Positions 1-8,315 of a stretch of DNA of 64,000 bases are shown one piece after another. A program made the translations under genes and the position numbers. The notes beneath the pieces were generated by a model that was given only the letters and a program-made list of their open reading frames with translations, was not told where the DNA came from and searched no databases. Position 1 is the stretch's first letter, and each line of letters begins with the position of its first letter. The stretch comes from Pantoea eucalypti. GTDB taxonomy: Bacteria > Pseudomonadota > Gammaproteobacteria > Enterobacterales > Enterobacteriaceae. The stretch is taken from NCBI RefSeq assembly GCF_009646115.1, contig NZ_CP045721.1:62001-126000 (forward strand), written 5' to 3'.

Positions 1-438
1 ATCGGACCAGGGCAGGATTTTTGAGGGCCAGAGCGCGGTAGCATCGGGCTTGACCTGGAAAAAGACCGTGTTAATCCCCAGGCTTTTCAGCTTATCCAGC
101 TTGTCGGTCAGTGATTGCTGCTGCAGGCGAATACGCTCTGCCGCCGGACGGCTGCCATTCACCGACGCTACCGGTGGCCAGTCAAGACGCGATACCGTGG
201 CTAACCAGACGCCCCGTACCGGTTCATGCACCTCAGGACGGTCTGGCTTGCCTGCAGGTAGCGGCTGTTTTGTTACGGGCGGAAAAGGCGTCACCAGCGA
301 TTTCGGCGGCTCAGATGCGCAACTGACCAGCAACAACGCCGCAGCGAGCGCGGCGCCTCGCTTAACAGCGGTTCTGGCCTGTGCAGAAAAGAGATTAAAG
401 ACGATGATGAACTCCAGTATTGTCTGGTCGGGACGCAA
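1..438 (-). CDS. digH: DigH/YddW-like glycosyl hydrolase lipoprotein, 5' part only
   Basis: The minus strand encodes an N-terminal hydrophobic stretch ending in a lipobox (LLLVSC), a proline-rich linker and then the start of a GHL10-type domain, including RGVWLATVSRLDWPP and INTVFFQVKPD, which match E. coli DigH (YddW), a divisome-linked peptidoglycan hydrolase anchored in the outer membrane. The 3' end lies beyond the left edge. The start is unresolved: no ATG is in frame upstream of the signal peptide; a TTG at 438 and another at 474 are in frame, and a TTGACA/GAGAAT pair with 16-bp spacing near 474-447 could be the promoter. Family assignment is firm, the start is not. Confidence 0.8.
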   Translation of the reverse strand, partial: MRPDQTILEFIIVFNLFSAQARTAVKRGAALAAALLLVSCASEPPKSLVTPFPPVTKQPLPAGKPDRPEVHEPVRGVWLATVSRLDWPPVASVNGSRPAAERIRLQQQSLTDKLDKLKSLGINTVFFQVKPDATALWPSKILPWSD

Positions 439-532
439 AGAGATGTATTCTCGGTGAGTCTGATTAAATGTCAATGCGTTAGCACAGCGGCAACGGTAAA
501 ATCGCCGCCATTAAAATCAGGCCCTGAACCCG

Positions 533-2023
533 CTAGCGCTGTGGAGTGAATTCAATACCGGCAGACGCCAGACAGGCTTTAAGGGTGCCAAACGCATCCT
601 GACACTGCCGCTCATTAACACAGGCGTAGCCCAGCAGCAATCCACGCTCCTCCTGTGGGTGCATATAATATTGCGAAAGCGGCCTCACCTTGACCCCGCG
701 CTTAAGTGCCTCTGCGGCTATCGCCACGTCATCAGCACCGGCTGGCAGCGGCATCACCAGATGCAAACCTGCTTCATGGTTGAATGCCGGTAAAAAAGCA
801 GGCCCCAGATAGCGCTCGATAAGCCGGCAGAGGAACTGTCGGCGCTGACGATAAAGCAGCCGCATGCGGCGGATATGCTCCATGTAATGACCCAGCCGGA
901 TAAACTCCGCCAGCGCCCGCTGAATCAACAGATGCCCACCGCGATAGAGCTCCGCCGCCGCAATGCGCAATGGCTGCGCCAGCGGTTTCGGCACCACCAG
1001 ATAGCCGATACGCAGCGCGGGATAGAGCGTTTTGCTGAACGTACCCATGTAAATAACCGGTGCATCTGCTTCCAGACCCTGCAGTGAAGGGTGTGGCTGT
1101 CCCGAAAATCGAAATTCACTGTCGTAATCATCTTCAACAATCCAGCTCTGATGACGGCGTGCCAGAGAGAGCAATGCCTGACGACGGGCCAGACTGAGAT
1201 GAACGCCCAGTGGATACTGGTGCGACGGGGTCACAAACACCATTTTGGGTGGCGGCCCGCTGTCCGGCACCAGGCCCTGCTCGTCCACGGGCATCGCGCG
1301 AATTTTCAGGCCATTCATACGCAACAGATTCCGTGTTCCCCAGTAGCCCGGCTCCTCCATCCAGACCCGATCGCCCGGATCGCAGAGCACCCGCGTCACC
1401 AGATCAACCGCCTGATGAACGCCTTCCGTAATCAGAATCTGATCAGCATCGGCTCGCACTGATCGTGCAACCCTCAGATAATCCACCAGCGCATGGCGCA
1501 AATCGGGACAGCCACCGCCGCTGCTGTAAACCAGACGGTGAACGTCAGGTTCGCGGTTCAGTCGCGCCTGAATCTGACTGAATAGCTTGTGGGGGAATTC
1601 AGTGACATCCGGTGCGCCAGGAACAAATGCGCCCCATTGATACGGTGATGCGGTTGCATGACCGAGTAGCGTGGCACCCCGCTTTGACAACGTCGCCGGT
1701 CGTTGCGCCTTCACAGCCTGAAGATCGGCAATCGCATCGCTCTGCAGACAGTTTTCCGGCAGCGTCTCGGCAATCCAGGTGCCGCTGCCGGTTCGCGCCG
1801 TGACATAACCCTGCGCCATCAGGCTCTCATAGACATGCATAACGGTATTTCGCGACACACCCAGTTCCCGCGCCAGATCGCGTGTTGGCGGCAAGCGGCT
1901 TCCGCGCGGGAATACCTCTTCTATGATCGCGGCCTGCATACAATTCAGCAGCCGCTGATGTAATGAGCCCGTTCTTAGAAACTGTAACCGTGCTAATAGA
2001 TGATCTGCGTACAACAGTCGCAA
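533..2023 (-). CDS. gabR: GabR-like MocR regulator (GntR HTH + aminotransferase domain)
   Basis: 496 residues. A GntR-type winged helix lies at about residues 15-80 (LPPTRDLARELGVSRNTV), joined by a linker to a fold-type-I aminotransferase domain. The PLP lysine is K331 in TFSKTL, and the VEDDYDSEFR motif lies upstream of it. This is the MocR architecture. The gene is divergent from a GABA aminotransferase gene followed by a GABA permease gene, so GabR, which senses GABA/PLP and activates gabT, is the natural reading. The start is a TTG preceded by GGTGGAG. The first of two CAATTGGCTC repeats overlaps this start codon. PdxR is an alternative by domain content but not by context. Confidence 0.85.
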   Translation of the reverse strand: MRLLYADHLLARLQFLRTGSLHQRLLNCMQAAIIEEVFPRGSRLPPTRDLARELGVSRNTVMHVYESLMAQGYVTARTGSGTWIAETLPENCLQSDAIADLQAVKAQRPATLSKRGATLLGHATASPYQWGAFVPGAPDVTEFPHKLFSQIQARLNREPDVHRLVYSSGGGCPDLRHALVDYLRVARSVRADADQILITEGVHQAVDLVTRVLCDPGDRVWMEEPGYWGTRNLLRMNGLKIRAMPVDEQGLVPDSGPPPKMVFVTPSHQYPLGVHLSLARRQALLSLARRHQSWIVEDDYDSEFRFSGQPHPSLQGLEADAPVIYMGTFSKTLYPALRIGYLVVPKPLAQPLRIAAAELYRGGHLLIQRALAEFIRLGHYMEHIRRMRLLYRQRRQFLCRLIERYLGPAFLPAFNHEAGLHLVMPLPAGADDVAIAAEALKRGVKVRPLSQYYMHPQEERGLLLGYACVNERQCQDAFGTLKACLASAGIEFTPQR

Positions 2024-2054
2024 TTGGCTCCACCTTTCCTCTCACAATTGGCTC
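2021..2054. promoter_or_regulatory. Two direct repeats CAATTGGCTC, probable GabR operator
   Basis: CAATTGGCTC occurs at 2021-2030 and exactly again at 2045-2054, a 24-bp period, between gabR and gabT. MocR regulators are known to bind two same-orientation half-sites. One repeat covers the gabR start codon, which would suit autorepression. The function is inferred from position and repeat geometry. Confidence 0.55.
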
Positions 2055-2133
2055 TGGCAACTCACCGCGCCTCAGGCATAAATAAACGTGTTTGTCGGGA
2101 ATTGTAAACACGCATATTAACGAGGTGGAATAA

Positions 2134-3420
2134 ATGAGCGAAAAAAATAACCTGATGCAGCAGCGCAAAGCACAGGCTCTTCCCAAAGGTATCGGTACGC
2201 TATGCGACTGGTACGTTGCCCGGGCAGAGAACGCCACCTTATGGGATCAGGACGGTAACAGCTGGATCGACTTTGCGGGCGGCATCGCAGTGCTGAACAC
2301 CGGCCACCGCCATCCACGCATTGAACAGGCGATTGCCGAACAGTTAACAAAGTTTACTCATACGGCCTTCCAGATCACGCCTTATGAAAGTTACATCGCA
2401 CTTGCCGAGCGCATTAATCAGCGGGTGCCAATCGCTGGGCCGGCGAAAACCGCCTTCTTCACAACCGGCGCGGAAGCCGTAGAAAATGCGGTGAAAGTGG
2501 CGCGTGCCTTTACCCGCCGTCACGGCATCATCACCTTTGGTAACGCGTTCCATGGCCGTACCTTTATGACCATGGCGATGACCGGGAAAGTGGCGCCTTA
2601 TAAACGCGATTTCGGCCCGATGCCGCCGTCGGTGTTTCATGCACGCTATCCCAGCGCGGTTCAGGGAATCAGCATTGAGGCCGCGCTGACCAGCCTCGAC
2701 GAAATTTTCTCTCAGGACATTGCACCGCATGACGTCGCCGCAATCGTGCTGGAGCCGGTACAGGGCGAAGGTGGTTTCCATGCGGCACCGGCAGAGTTTA
2801 TGGTGCAGCTGCGCGAACTGGCTGACCGTCACGGCATTCTGCTGATTGCAGATGAAGTGCAGAGCGGATTTGCCCGCACCGGCAAGCTATTTGCCATGGA
2901 ACACTATCCGGTGAAGGCCGATATCATCACGATGGCCAAAAGCCTGGCTGGCGGGATGCCGCTCTCTGCCATCGCAGGTCGTGCAGAAGTCATGGATGCG
3001 CCTGCGCCTGGTGGGCTGGGCGGAACCTATGCCGGAAACCCGCTGGCTATCGCTTCAGCGCACGCGGTTCTGGATGTGATTGAAGAGGAGCAGCTCTGTC
3101 AGCGTGCCGTTGAACTCGGTGCCCGGCTTGAAGCTGAGCTGCAGGAGCACCAGCGCAAGCATCCGGATATTGCTGACGTGCGTGCGCTGGGTTCGATGGT
3201 AGCCATGGAGTTTTATCAGGCCAGCACCGCGCAGGCCGTTCAGAAGATGGCAATGGAACAGGGCCTGCTGCTGCTGACCTGTGGAGCCAAAGGCAATGTC
3301 ATCCGCTTCCTTTACCCGCTCACCATTCCGGATGCCCAGTTCAGCCAGGCGCTGACCATTCTCTCCACGGTGATCAATCACTGTGTCGCATCTGCCGGAC
3401 ATCCCGTCGTCCCAGCCTGA
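2134..3420 (+). CDS. gabT: 4-aminobutyrate aminotransferase (GabT/PuuE family)
   Basis: 428 residues, close to E. coli GabT (426) and PuuE (421). It is a class-III aminotransferase converting GABA and 2-oxoglutarate to succinate semialdehyde and glutamate. Visible motifs are TTGAEAVENAVK (PLP phosphate site), EPVQGEGG, the IADEVQSG aspartate that holds the pyridine nitrogen, and the Schiff-base lysine K269 in TMAKSLAGG. In several stretches it is nearer PuuE (KTAFFTTGAEAVENA, MDAPAPGGLGGTYAGNPLA). The start has a good ribosome site, GAGGTGG, 6 bases upstream. It is followed after 76 bp by the GABA permease gene. No succinate-semialdehyde dehydrogenase gene is in the window. Confidence 0.9.
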   Translation: MSEKNNLMQQRKAQALPKGIGTLCDWYVARAENATLWDQDGNSWIDFAGGIAVLNTGHRHPRIEQAIAEQLTKFTHTAFQITPYESYIALAERINQRVPIAGPAKTAFFTTGAEAVENAVKVARAFTRRHGIITFGNAFHGRTFMTMAMTGKVAPYKRDFGPMPPSVFHARYPSAVQGISIEAALTSLDEIFSQDIAPHDVAAIVLEPVQGEGGFHAAPAEFMVQLRELADRHGILLIADEVQSGFARTGKLFAMEHYPVKADIITMAKSLAGGMPLSAIAGRAEVMDAPAPGGLGGTYAGNPLAIASAHAVLDVIEEEQLCQRAVELGARLEAELQEHQRKHPDIADVRALGSMVAMEFYQASTAQAVQKMAMEQGLLLLTCGAKGNVIRFLYPLTIPDAQFSQALTILSTVINHCVASAGHPVVPA

Positions 3421-3455
3421 TTTCGCTGGCGCGTTAACGCAAGTTTATCCCCGTT

Positions 3456-3478
3456 CGTCCGGTCTCACAGGCCGGACG
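3456..3478 (+). other. Hairpin between gabT and gabP
   Basis: CGTCCGG at 3456-3462 pairs with CCGGACG at 3472-3478 around a 9-nt loop. No T-run follows, so it is not a typical terminator. It may protect or partly attenuate the bicistronic message. Confidence 0.4.
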
Positions 3479-3496
3479 CCGTCTGGAGACGTTTAC

Positions 3497-4912
3497 ATGA
3501 CGATGACTCAGAATGCGAATGAAGATTCGCTCGCCCAAAACCTGAAACCGCGCCACGTGCGTATGCTCTCAATTGCTGGTGTGATTGGCGCAGGACTGTT
3601 TGTTGGCTCCGGCCACGCAATTTCTGAAGCGGGCCCGGCGGTCCTGATCTCTTACGCAGCGGCGGGTGCCCTGGTCGTATTGATCATGCGAATGCTGGCT
3701 GAGATGGCTGTTGCCTCGCCCGACTCCGGCTCGTTCTCAACCTATGCAGATAAAGCTCTCGGACGCTGGGCCGGTTTTACCATCGGCTGGCTTTACTGGT
3801 GGTTCTGGGTGCTGGTAATTCCGCTGGAGGCCAATGCGGCAGGCACCATTCTGCATGCCTGGTTCCCCGATATCGCCATCTGGCAGTTCACTTTCGCCAT
3901 TACATTACTGCTAACCATCACCAACCTGCTCAGCGTGAAAAATTATGGCGAGTTCGAATTCTGGTTTGCCCTGATCAAGGTCGTTGCCATCATCCTGTTC
4001 CTGGGCGTGGCGGGTGCGGCAGTATTTGGTTTGCTGCCGGACAGTAACACCAGTGGCCTGTCGCATCTTTATGACACACATGGTTTTATGCCGAATGGTA
4101 TCGGCGCCGTTGTCGCGGCCATTCTGACCACCATGTTCTCATTTATGGGCACAGAAATTGTCACGATAGCGGCTGCCGAGTCGAAGAATCCTGGCAAGCA
4201 GATCACCCAGGCAACCAATTCGGTTATCTGGCGTATCGCGCTGTTCTACCTGCTCTCCATTTTCTTTGTGGTGGCGCTGGTACCGTGGAACACGCCAGGA
4301 CTGGTTGAACAGGGTTCATGGCAGACGGCATTACAGGCGATGAACATTCCGCACGCACGATTGATTGTCGATCTGGTGGTGCTGATGGCGGTGTGCAGCT
4401 GTCTCAACTCCGCACTCTATACCTCTTCACGTATGCTTTACTCGCTGTCACGCCGTAAAGATGCGCCTGCCGCTGCTTCACGCACCAATCGCAGTGGCAC
4501 ACCCTGGGTTGCCGTACTGCTCTCTACGGCGGCTGCGTTTCTGGCGGTCATCGCGAATTATCTGGCGCCCAGCGCCGTGTTTGAATTTTTGCTGGCGACA
4601 TCAGGCGCGATTGCACTGCTGGTCTATCTGGTGATTGCCGCGTCACATCTGGTGTTACGCAAAAAGCGTGAGAAAGCGGGAGAGGTCCTGAGCTACCGCA
4701 TGTGGCTATTCCCGGGCCTGACCTGGGTCACTATTCTCTTTATTGTGACAGTGCTGATTATTATGTTGTGTGATCCGAAACATCAGTCTGAGCTTCTGGC
4801 AACCGGCGGGTTAACGCTGGTGATTATCGCCACCAGCCTGGTTCTGCGTCGTAAAAAAGAGGTTCGCCAGCGAACGAAATACTTTACTCAGCGTTCTTCC
4901 GACCCCTCATAA
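3497..4912 (+). CDS. gabP: GABA permease, APC family
   Basis: 471 residues from the ATG at 3497, which follows a GGAG 8-9 bases upstream (E. coli GabP is 466). It is an inner-membrane amino acid:proton symporter. The N-terminus carries the APC signature LKPRHVRMLSIAGVIGAGLF, followed by about twelve hydrophobic segments and the conserved loop with SVKNYGEFEFWFALIKV. The reading frame is open upstream into gabT, but an earlier start would add a poorly conserved tail. It imports the substrate of the adjacent aminotransferase and is probably co-transcribed with it. A strong terminator follows. Confidence 0.9.
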   Translation: MTMTQNANEDSLAQNLKPRHVRMLSIAGVIGAGLFVGSGHAISEAGPAVLISYAAAGALVVLIMRMLAEMAVASPDSGSFSTYADKALGRWAGFTIGWLYWWFWVLVIPLEANAAGTILHAWFPDIAIWQFTFAITLLLTITNLLSVKNYGEFEFWFALIKVVAIILFLGVAGAAVFGLLPDSNTSGLSHLYDTHGFMPNGIGAVVAAILTTMFSFMGTEIVTIAAAESKNPGKQITQATNSVIWRIALFYLLSIFFVVALVPWNTPGLVEQGSWQTALQAMNIPHARLIVDLVVLMAVCSCLNSALYTSSRMLYSLSRRKDAPAAASRTNRSGTPWVAVLLSTAAAFLAVIANYLAPSAVFEFLLATSGAIALLVYLVIAASHLVLRKKREKAGEVLSYRMWLFPGLTWVTILFIVTVLIIMLCDPKHQSELLATGGLTLVIIATSLVLRRKKEVRQRTKYFTQRSSDPS

Positions 4913-4939
4913 TTTCTGGTAATTCTTTAACAGTAAATG

Positions 4940-4976
4940 ATGCCCACCTTTCACAGCAAAGGTGGGCATTTCTGCT
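4940..4976 (+). terminator. Rho-independent terminator after gabP
   Basis: A perfect 12-bp stem (ATGCCCACCTTT at 4940-4951 with its complement at 4958-4969) around the loop CACAGC, followed by a T-rich stretch. It lies 28 bp after the gabP stop and before the convergent VOC gene. Confidence 0.85.
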
Positions 4977-5003
4977 TTTATATGCAGAATAAAATTTGAA
5001 AGC

Positions 5004-5420
5004 TTATTCCAGATACTGGCTGAAGCGCAGCAGATACCCATCCGGATCCTGTACCAAAAACTCCCTCTGACAGGCAATCGTCTCGCCAGTGTCATAATGG
5101 TTATCCCGCATCTCACGAAACAGTGGCACGGCATGCTGCTGCAAACGCGTTAATACAGCGTCAATGTCGTCCACCTCGATCTGGAAATTAATGCCCCGGC
5201 CAAGCGGCCAGTGCAGCCCGGCGGTGTTCCAGCCCTGCGGATGGAACTGCTCAATCATCAATTGTGCTTCTCCATAGCAAAGGTATGCGAAGTCGGGCTG
5301 CTGACGCTGAATCCTTACCTCAAAGCCCAGCACCACAGTGTAAAAGTGCATCGAAGCGGCGAAGTCAGTGACGGTGAGTTCTGGCACCATGCGATTCCAG
5401 TACAGATTGTTATCACTCAT
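5004..5420 (-). CDS. VOC/glyoxalase-fold protein, bleomycin-resistance-like
   Basis: 138 residues forming one vicinal-oxygen-chelate unit with two paired modules. The first module contains VPELTVTDFAASMHFYT; the second contains GINFQIEVDDIDAVL and ends in the FLVQDPDGYLLRF strand typical of bleomycin-binding and glyoxalase-like members. Single-module proteins of this type act as dimers, either binding metal or sequestering antibiotics. The substrate cannot be read from the sequence. The gene stands alone, ending head-on against the gabP terminator and starting about 20 bp from the 3' end of the neighbouring LysR gene. Confidence 0.75.
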   Translation of the reverse strand: MSDNNLYWNRMVPELTVTDFAASMHFYTVVLGFEVRIQRQQPDFAYLCYGEAQLMIEQFHPQGWNTAGLHWPLGRGINFQIEVDDIDAVLTRLQQHAVPLFREMRDNHYDTGETIACQREFLVQDPDGYLLRFSQYLE

Positions 5421-5441
5421 AAAGGCATCCGTTTTTGTCTG

Positions 5442-6338
5442 TTATGATCGCTGTTCATTCTCATCCCCAAGACTCCTTTGCAGTTCATCCAGCATCAGCC
5501 GCAGGGCGGCAGACTGATGCTCGCGCGAGAGATACAGTCCCCAGATGCCAATGCGTCGGGGCTCATAATCGGGCAGTAAGTTCACCAGCTTACCCGCTTC
5601 CAGTGCACGCCGGGCTTCCTGCTCAGGTACCATTGCTATCCCACAATGTGCAATGGCTGCATCACACAACAATAGTGAGATGCCAGCACTGAAGTTCCCC
5701 TTAACAGCAGCTGTGATTTTCTCTCCATCCGCCGCCGTGAAATGCCAGCTTTGTCCGGCGAACTGGCTGTAGTAAAGACAGTTATGCCGCGTCAGATCAT
5801 CCGGGGTTTGCGGTATGCCATGCTTCTGCAGATATTCCGGTGAGGCGCAGAGCACAGAGCGACATTCCCCGAGGCGGCGCGCGATAGCGCCCGGCTCTGG
5901 CGCATCCGTAATACGAATCGCGAGATCGATACGCTCACTGATCAGACTCACGGGCTGATTATTAATGTCCAGCTCAATGCGCAGTGCAGGATAGCGTGCC
6001 AGAAAGTCAGGGATCACCGGCCCGACAAGATGCAGCGCCGTGAAGTGGGCGCAGGCGATGCGAAGCGTTCCCGCCGGCACGCCCTGCGTGGTCTCCTGCT
6101 GGATCGCTTCTGAGAGCAGGGCCAACTGACGGGTCTTTTGCAGGGTCGCCTCACCGGCAGGCGTCAGGGTCAGCCGACGCGAAGAGCGATGCAGCAGACG
6201 TGTTCCCGCCCACCTTTCCATCTCCTCCAGATATCGGCTGACCATCGGACGAGAGATCCCCAGCGCACGTGAGGCGGCACTCAGGCTACCCAGTTCACAG
6301 ATTCGGTTGAAAACAGCGGCTGCCGTCACTCTGTCCAT
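5442..6338 (-). CDS. LysR-family transcriptional regulator
   Basis: 298 residues from the ATG at 6338, chosen because AGGTG lies 6 bases upstream; a GTG at 6347 is also in frame. The HTH is at residues 5-60 (VFNRICELGSLSAASRALGISRPMVSRYLEEME) and a periplasmic-binding-protein-like effector domain follows from about residue 90. It is the LysR subgroup with the HNCLYY motif near residue 180. It is divergent from the metallo-hydrolase-fold gene at 6485, the usual arrangement for a LysR regulator and its target. The effector is unknown. Confidence 0.85.
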   Translation of the reverse strand: MDRVTAAAVFNRICELGSLSAASRALGISRPMVSRYLEEMERWAGTRLLHRSSRRLTLTPAGEATLQKTRQLALLSEAIQQETTQGVPAGTLRIACAHFTALHLVGPVIPDFLARYPALRIELDINNQPVSLISERIDLAIRITDAPEPGAIARRLGECRSVLCASPEYLQKHGIPQTPDDLTRHNCLYYSQFAGQSWHFTAADGEKITAAVKGNFSAGISLLLCDAAIAHCGIAMVPEQEARRALEAGKLVNLLPDYEPRRIGIWGLYLSREHQSAALRLMLDELQRSLGDENEQRS

Positions 6339-6484
6339 CTCGTTCACCTGCCCGGATTATGAAACTCAGCATCTCTGATTGCGGGAATTCTATCAGATGG
6401 CGAGAGGCGTAGAATAGCGCCATCGACACTGAACAACGCCCGATGCAGATGCCTGAAGCGGGCCTTTACTTCTGAGGATTCACA

Positions 6485-7336
6485 ATGAAAACCACACTGT
6501 TACCTGTGATGTTAATTCTGGCTTCGGCTTCCGCTAGCGCCGCCACTCTGCAACTGGAAACCTATAATCCGCAGGAGAAAGGCATTTTCCCTGTCTCTTC
6601 CACACTGGTTTCCGGGCCAACCGAAGCAATTCTTTTTGATGCACAGTTCAGCACCCAGGACGGTGAGAAACTGGTGGAGATGATTAAAAAGAGCGGTAAA
6701 AAGCTGAAGGAAGTGGTGATCACCTCTGGCGATCCTGATTTTTACTTTGGTCTGGAACCGATTGTTAAGGCCTGGCCGGATGTGAAAGTGGTTGCCGCGC
6801 CTGCGGTCGTGAAGCATATCCAGCAGACGCATGATGCCAAACTGAAATACTGGGGTCCTCAGATGAAGCAGGGCGCGCCGGATAAAGTGTTTGTTCCTGA
6901 AGTGACTCAACAGACACGCTTTAGCGTCGACGGCGAGGTGCTGGAACTGCGTCATCCTGAGCAGTACGCTGCCTACGTATGGATCCCTTCTGTGCGCACC
7001 ATTCTGGGCGGTACGGGCCTTGCTTCCGGTATTCATGTCTGGACCGCTGACACCCAGACCGTTAAGAGCCGTGCAGAATGGCGTCATATCCTGACAGAAA
7101 TGAAGACGCTGAACGCAACGAATGTCATTCCTGGTCACTACCTCGGGGCACGTCCTGAGGGTTCCCAGGCTGTGGATTTCACACTGAATTACCTGAAGAG
7201 TTTTGAAACGGCATTGTCACAGCACAAAACCTCAGCTGGCGTGATTGCCGCCATGAATACGGCCTGGCCGAAACTGGCTGAGCCGGCATCACTGGAACTC
7301 AGCGCTAAAGTGAATACTGGCGAAATGAAGTGGTAA
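6485..7336 (+). CDS. Secreted metallo-beta-lactamase-fold protein with altered metal site
   Basis: 283 residues with a clear signal peptide (about residues 1-19, ending ASASA). The overall pattern matches Vmh-type MBL-fold proteins, including a GGTGLASGIHVWTAD segment and a late IPGHY histidine. The defining HxHxDH metal motif is not present: the equivalent segment reads TSGDPDFYFG, so at least two first-shell histidines are replaced by Ser and Asp/Phe. I therefore doubt ordinary zinc hydrolase activity, although the fold seems intact. It is probably controlled by the divergent LysR gene at 5442. Confidence 0.75.
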   Translation: MKTTLLPVMLILASASASAATLQLETYNPQEKGIFPVSSTLVSGPTEAILFDAQFSTQDGEKLVEMIKKSGKKLKEVVITSGDPDFYFGLEPIVKAWPDVKVVAAPAVVKHIQQTHDAKLKYWGPQMKQGAPDKVFVPEVTQQTRFSVDGEVLELRHPEQYAAYVWIPSVRTILGGTGLASGIHVWTADTQTVKSRAEWRHILTEMKTLNATNVIPGHYLGARPEGSQAVDFTLNYLKSFETALSQHKTSAGVIAAMNTAWPKLAEPASLELSAKVNTGEMKW

Positions 7337-7351
7337 ATCTGTAACGGGTCA

Positions 7352-7387
7352 GTTAACCGCAGCGTGCGCAGCCGTTTAGCGGTTAAC
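7352..7387. terminator. Long-loop inverted repeat after the MBL-fold gene
   Basis: GTTAACCGC at 7352-7360 is the perfect complement of GCGGTTAAC at 7379-7387. It sits between convergent genes. There is no T-run on the plus strand, so its terminator role is only inferred. Confidence 0.35.
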
Positions 7388-7412
7388 GCCCTGGAATAAA
7401 GCAGAGAGGTCC

Positions 7413-7441
7413 AGGCGCTATTTCTTTGTGAGATAGCGCCT
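7413..7441 (-). terminator. Hairpin over the stop codon of the hypothetical gene
   Basis: AGGCGCTAT at 7413-7421 pairs perfectly with ATAGCGCCT at 7433-7441. It includes the stop codon of the minus-strand gene. No strong T-run follows. Confidence 0.35.
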
Positions 7442-8089
7442 GTCATCACGCGCCTGCAACCGCGCTTCCGCCGGAGTCGGGAAGATATAGTGAAACAGAT
7501 CGCGGTAAAAACTCAGATGCTTCAGTAATCCTTCCTGAATAGCCCGGCTGATGTCCTTAATCAGGAACGCCTGGGTTGTATTGAAGTTAGCGATACTGAA
7601 AAAGGTTTTGTCATAGACGTTCACCACCCCTTCCCATTTCATCACCTTCTCATCCGGAGATATCCCTTCTGAGGCAACAAACATGCCTTTATGGGATTTC
7701 ACGCCCTGTTTACTGATATAGGTAGTTAACGCGTCATAGCCACGCTTATTGCGCCAGCGACAGAATTCATACGGCACATCGTAATGCGGCAGCACAAAGT
7801 CAGGCGTGCGAAAATGTTCATCCCCAATCAATCCATCCAGCGTGACGGTGAAATGCAGAAAATCCTGCAGGAAATCGAACTGGCGGGTTTTGGTCAGAGT
7901 AACATTGATGGTGAAGTGACCCGCCTGTACAAACCAGTAATTGGTGAAGCCGGTGACCAGAATACAGAATGCCTGCCAGTCACTGAGTTTTCGATCTCCC
8001 GCCAGTCCCCTGAAACGGCTGATCATCATCCGCGATTTTGGGTGCTGATACGCTTTCAGCAGCGGATCGTTCATACCCTTCAGTAACAT
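7418..8089 (-). CDS. Hypothetical protein, about 223 residues
   Basis: I do not recognise this family. The ATG at 8089 has a perfect AAGGAG 8 bases upstream; the GTG at 8098 is too close to that site. The protein is soluble-looking, rich in aromatic residues and charge, without a signal peptide or membrane segments. Notable stretches are WQAFCILVTGFTNYWFVQAGHF and RWRNKRGYDALTTYISKQGVKSH. A single open frame with a strong ribosome site and balanced composition supports a real gene. Its last codons lie inside a 9-bp hairpin (7413-7441). The neighbours are unrelated regulators and enzymes. Confidence 0.65.
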   Translation of the reverse strand: MLLKGMNDPLLKAYQHPKSRMMISRFRGLAGDRKLSDWQAFCILVTGFTNYWFVQAGHFTINVTLTKTRQFDFLQDFLHFTVTLDGLIGDEHFRTPDFVLPHYDVPYEFCRWRNKRGYDALTTYISKQGVKSHKGMFVASEGISPDEKVMKWEGVVNVYDKTFFSIANFNTTQAFLIKDISRAIQEGLLKHLSFYRDLFHYIFPTPAEARLQARDDRRYLTKK

Positions 8090-8315
8090 CAGGCACACTC
8101 CTTGATAGATTGCGCTTATCCTGCCACGCCCTGATCAGGGTGAAAAGTGTCGTTGTTCTGAAACAGTCTGAACTGATCGTCACTATGATGTGAGCCCGGT
8201 GCTTCTGGTAGCCGGAAGGCTCAACGAATAATGCGTTCATGTCTTATCCCCTTCCCACTCAGGTGACAGGCTATCCTTAGGTTGAGGGCAGAACTTATTC
8301 CTTTTCTTAATGCTG

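Noticed and set aside
7980..8240. 86-residue open frame upstream of the hypothetical gene
   Set aside because: It overlaps the hypothetical gene, has no ribosome site and no family resemblance.
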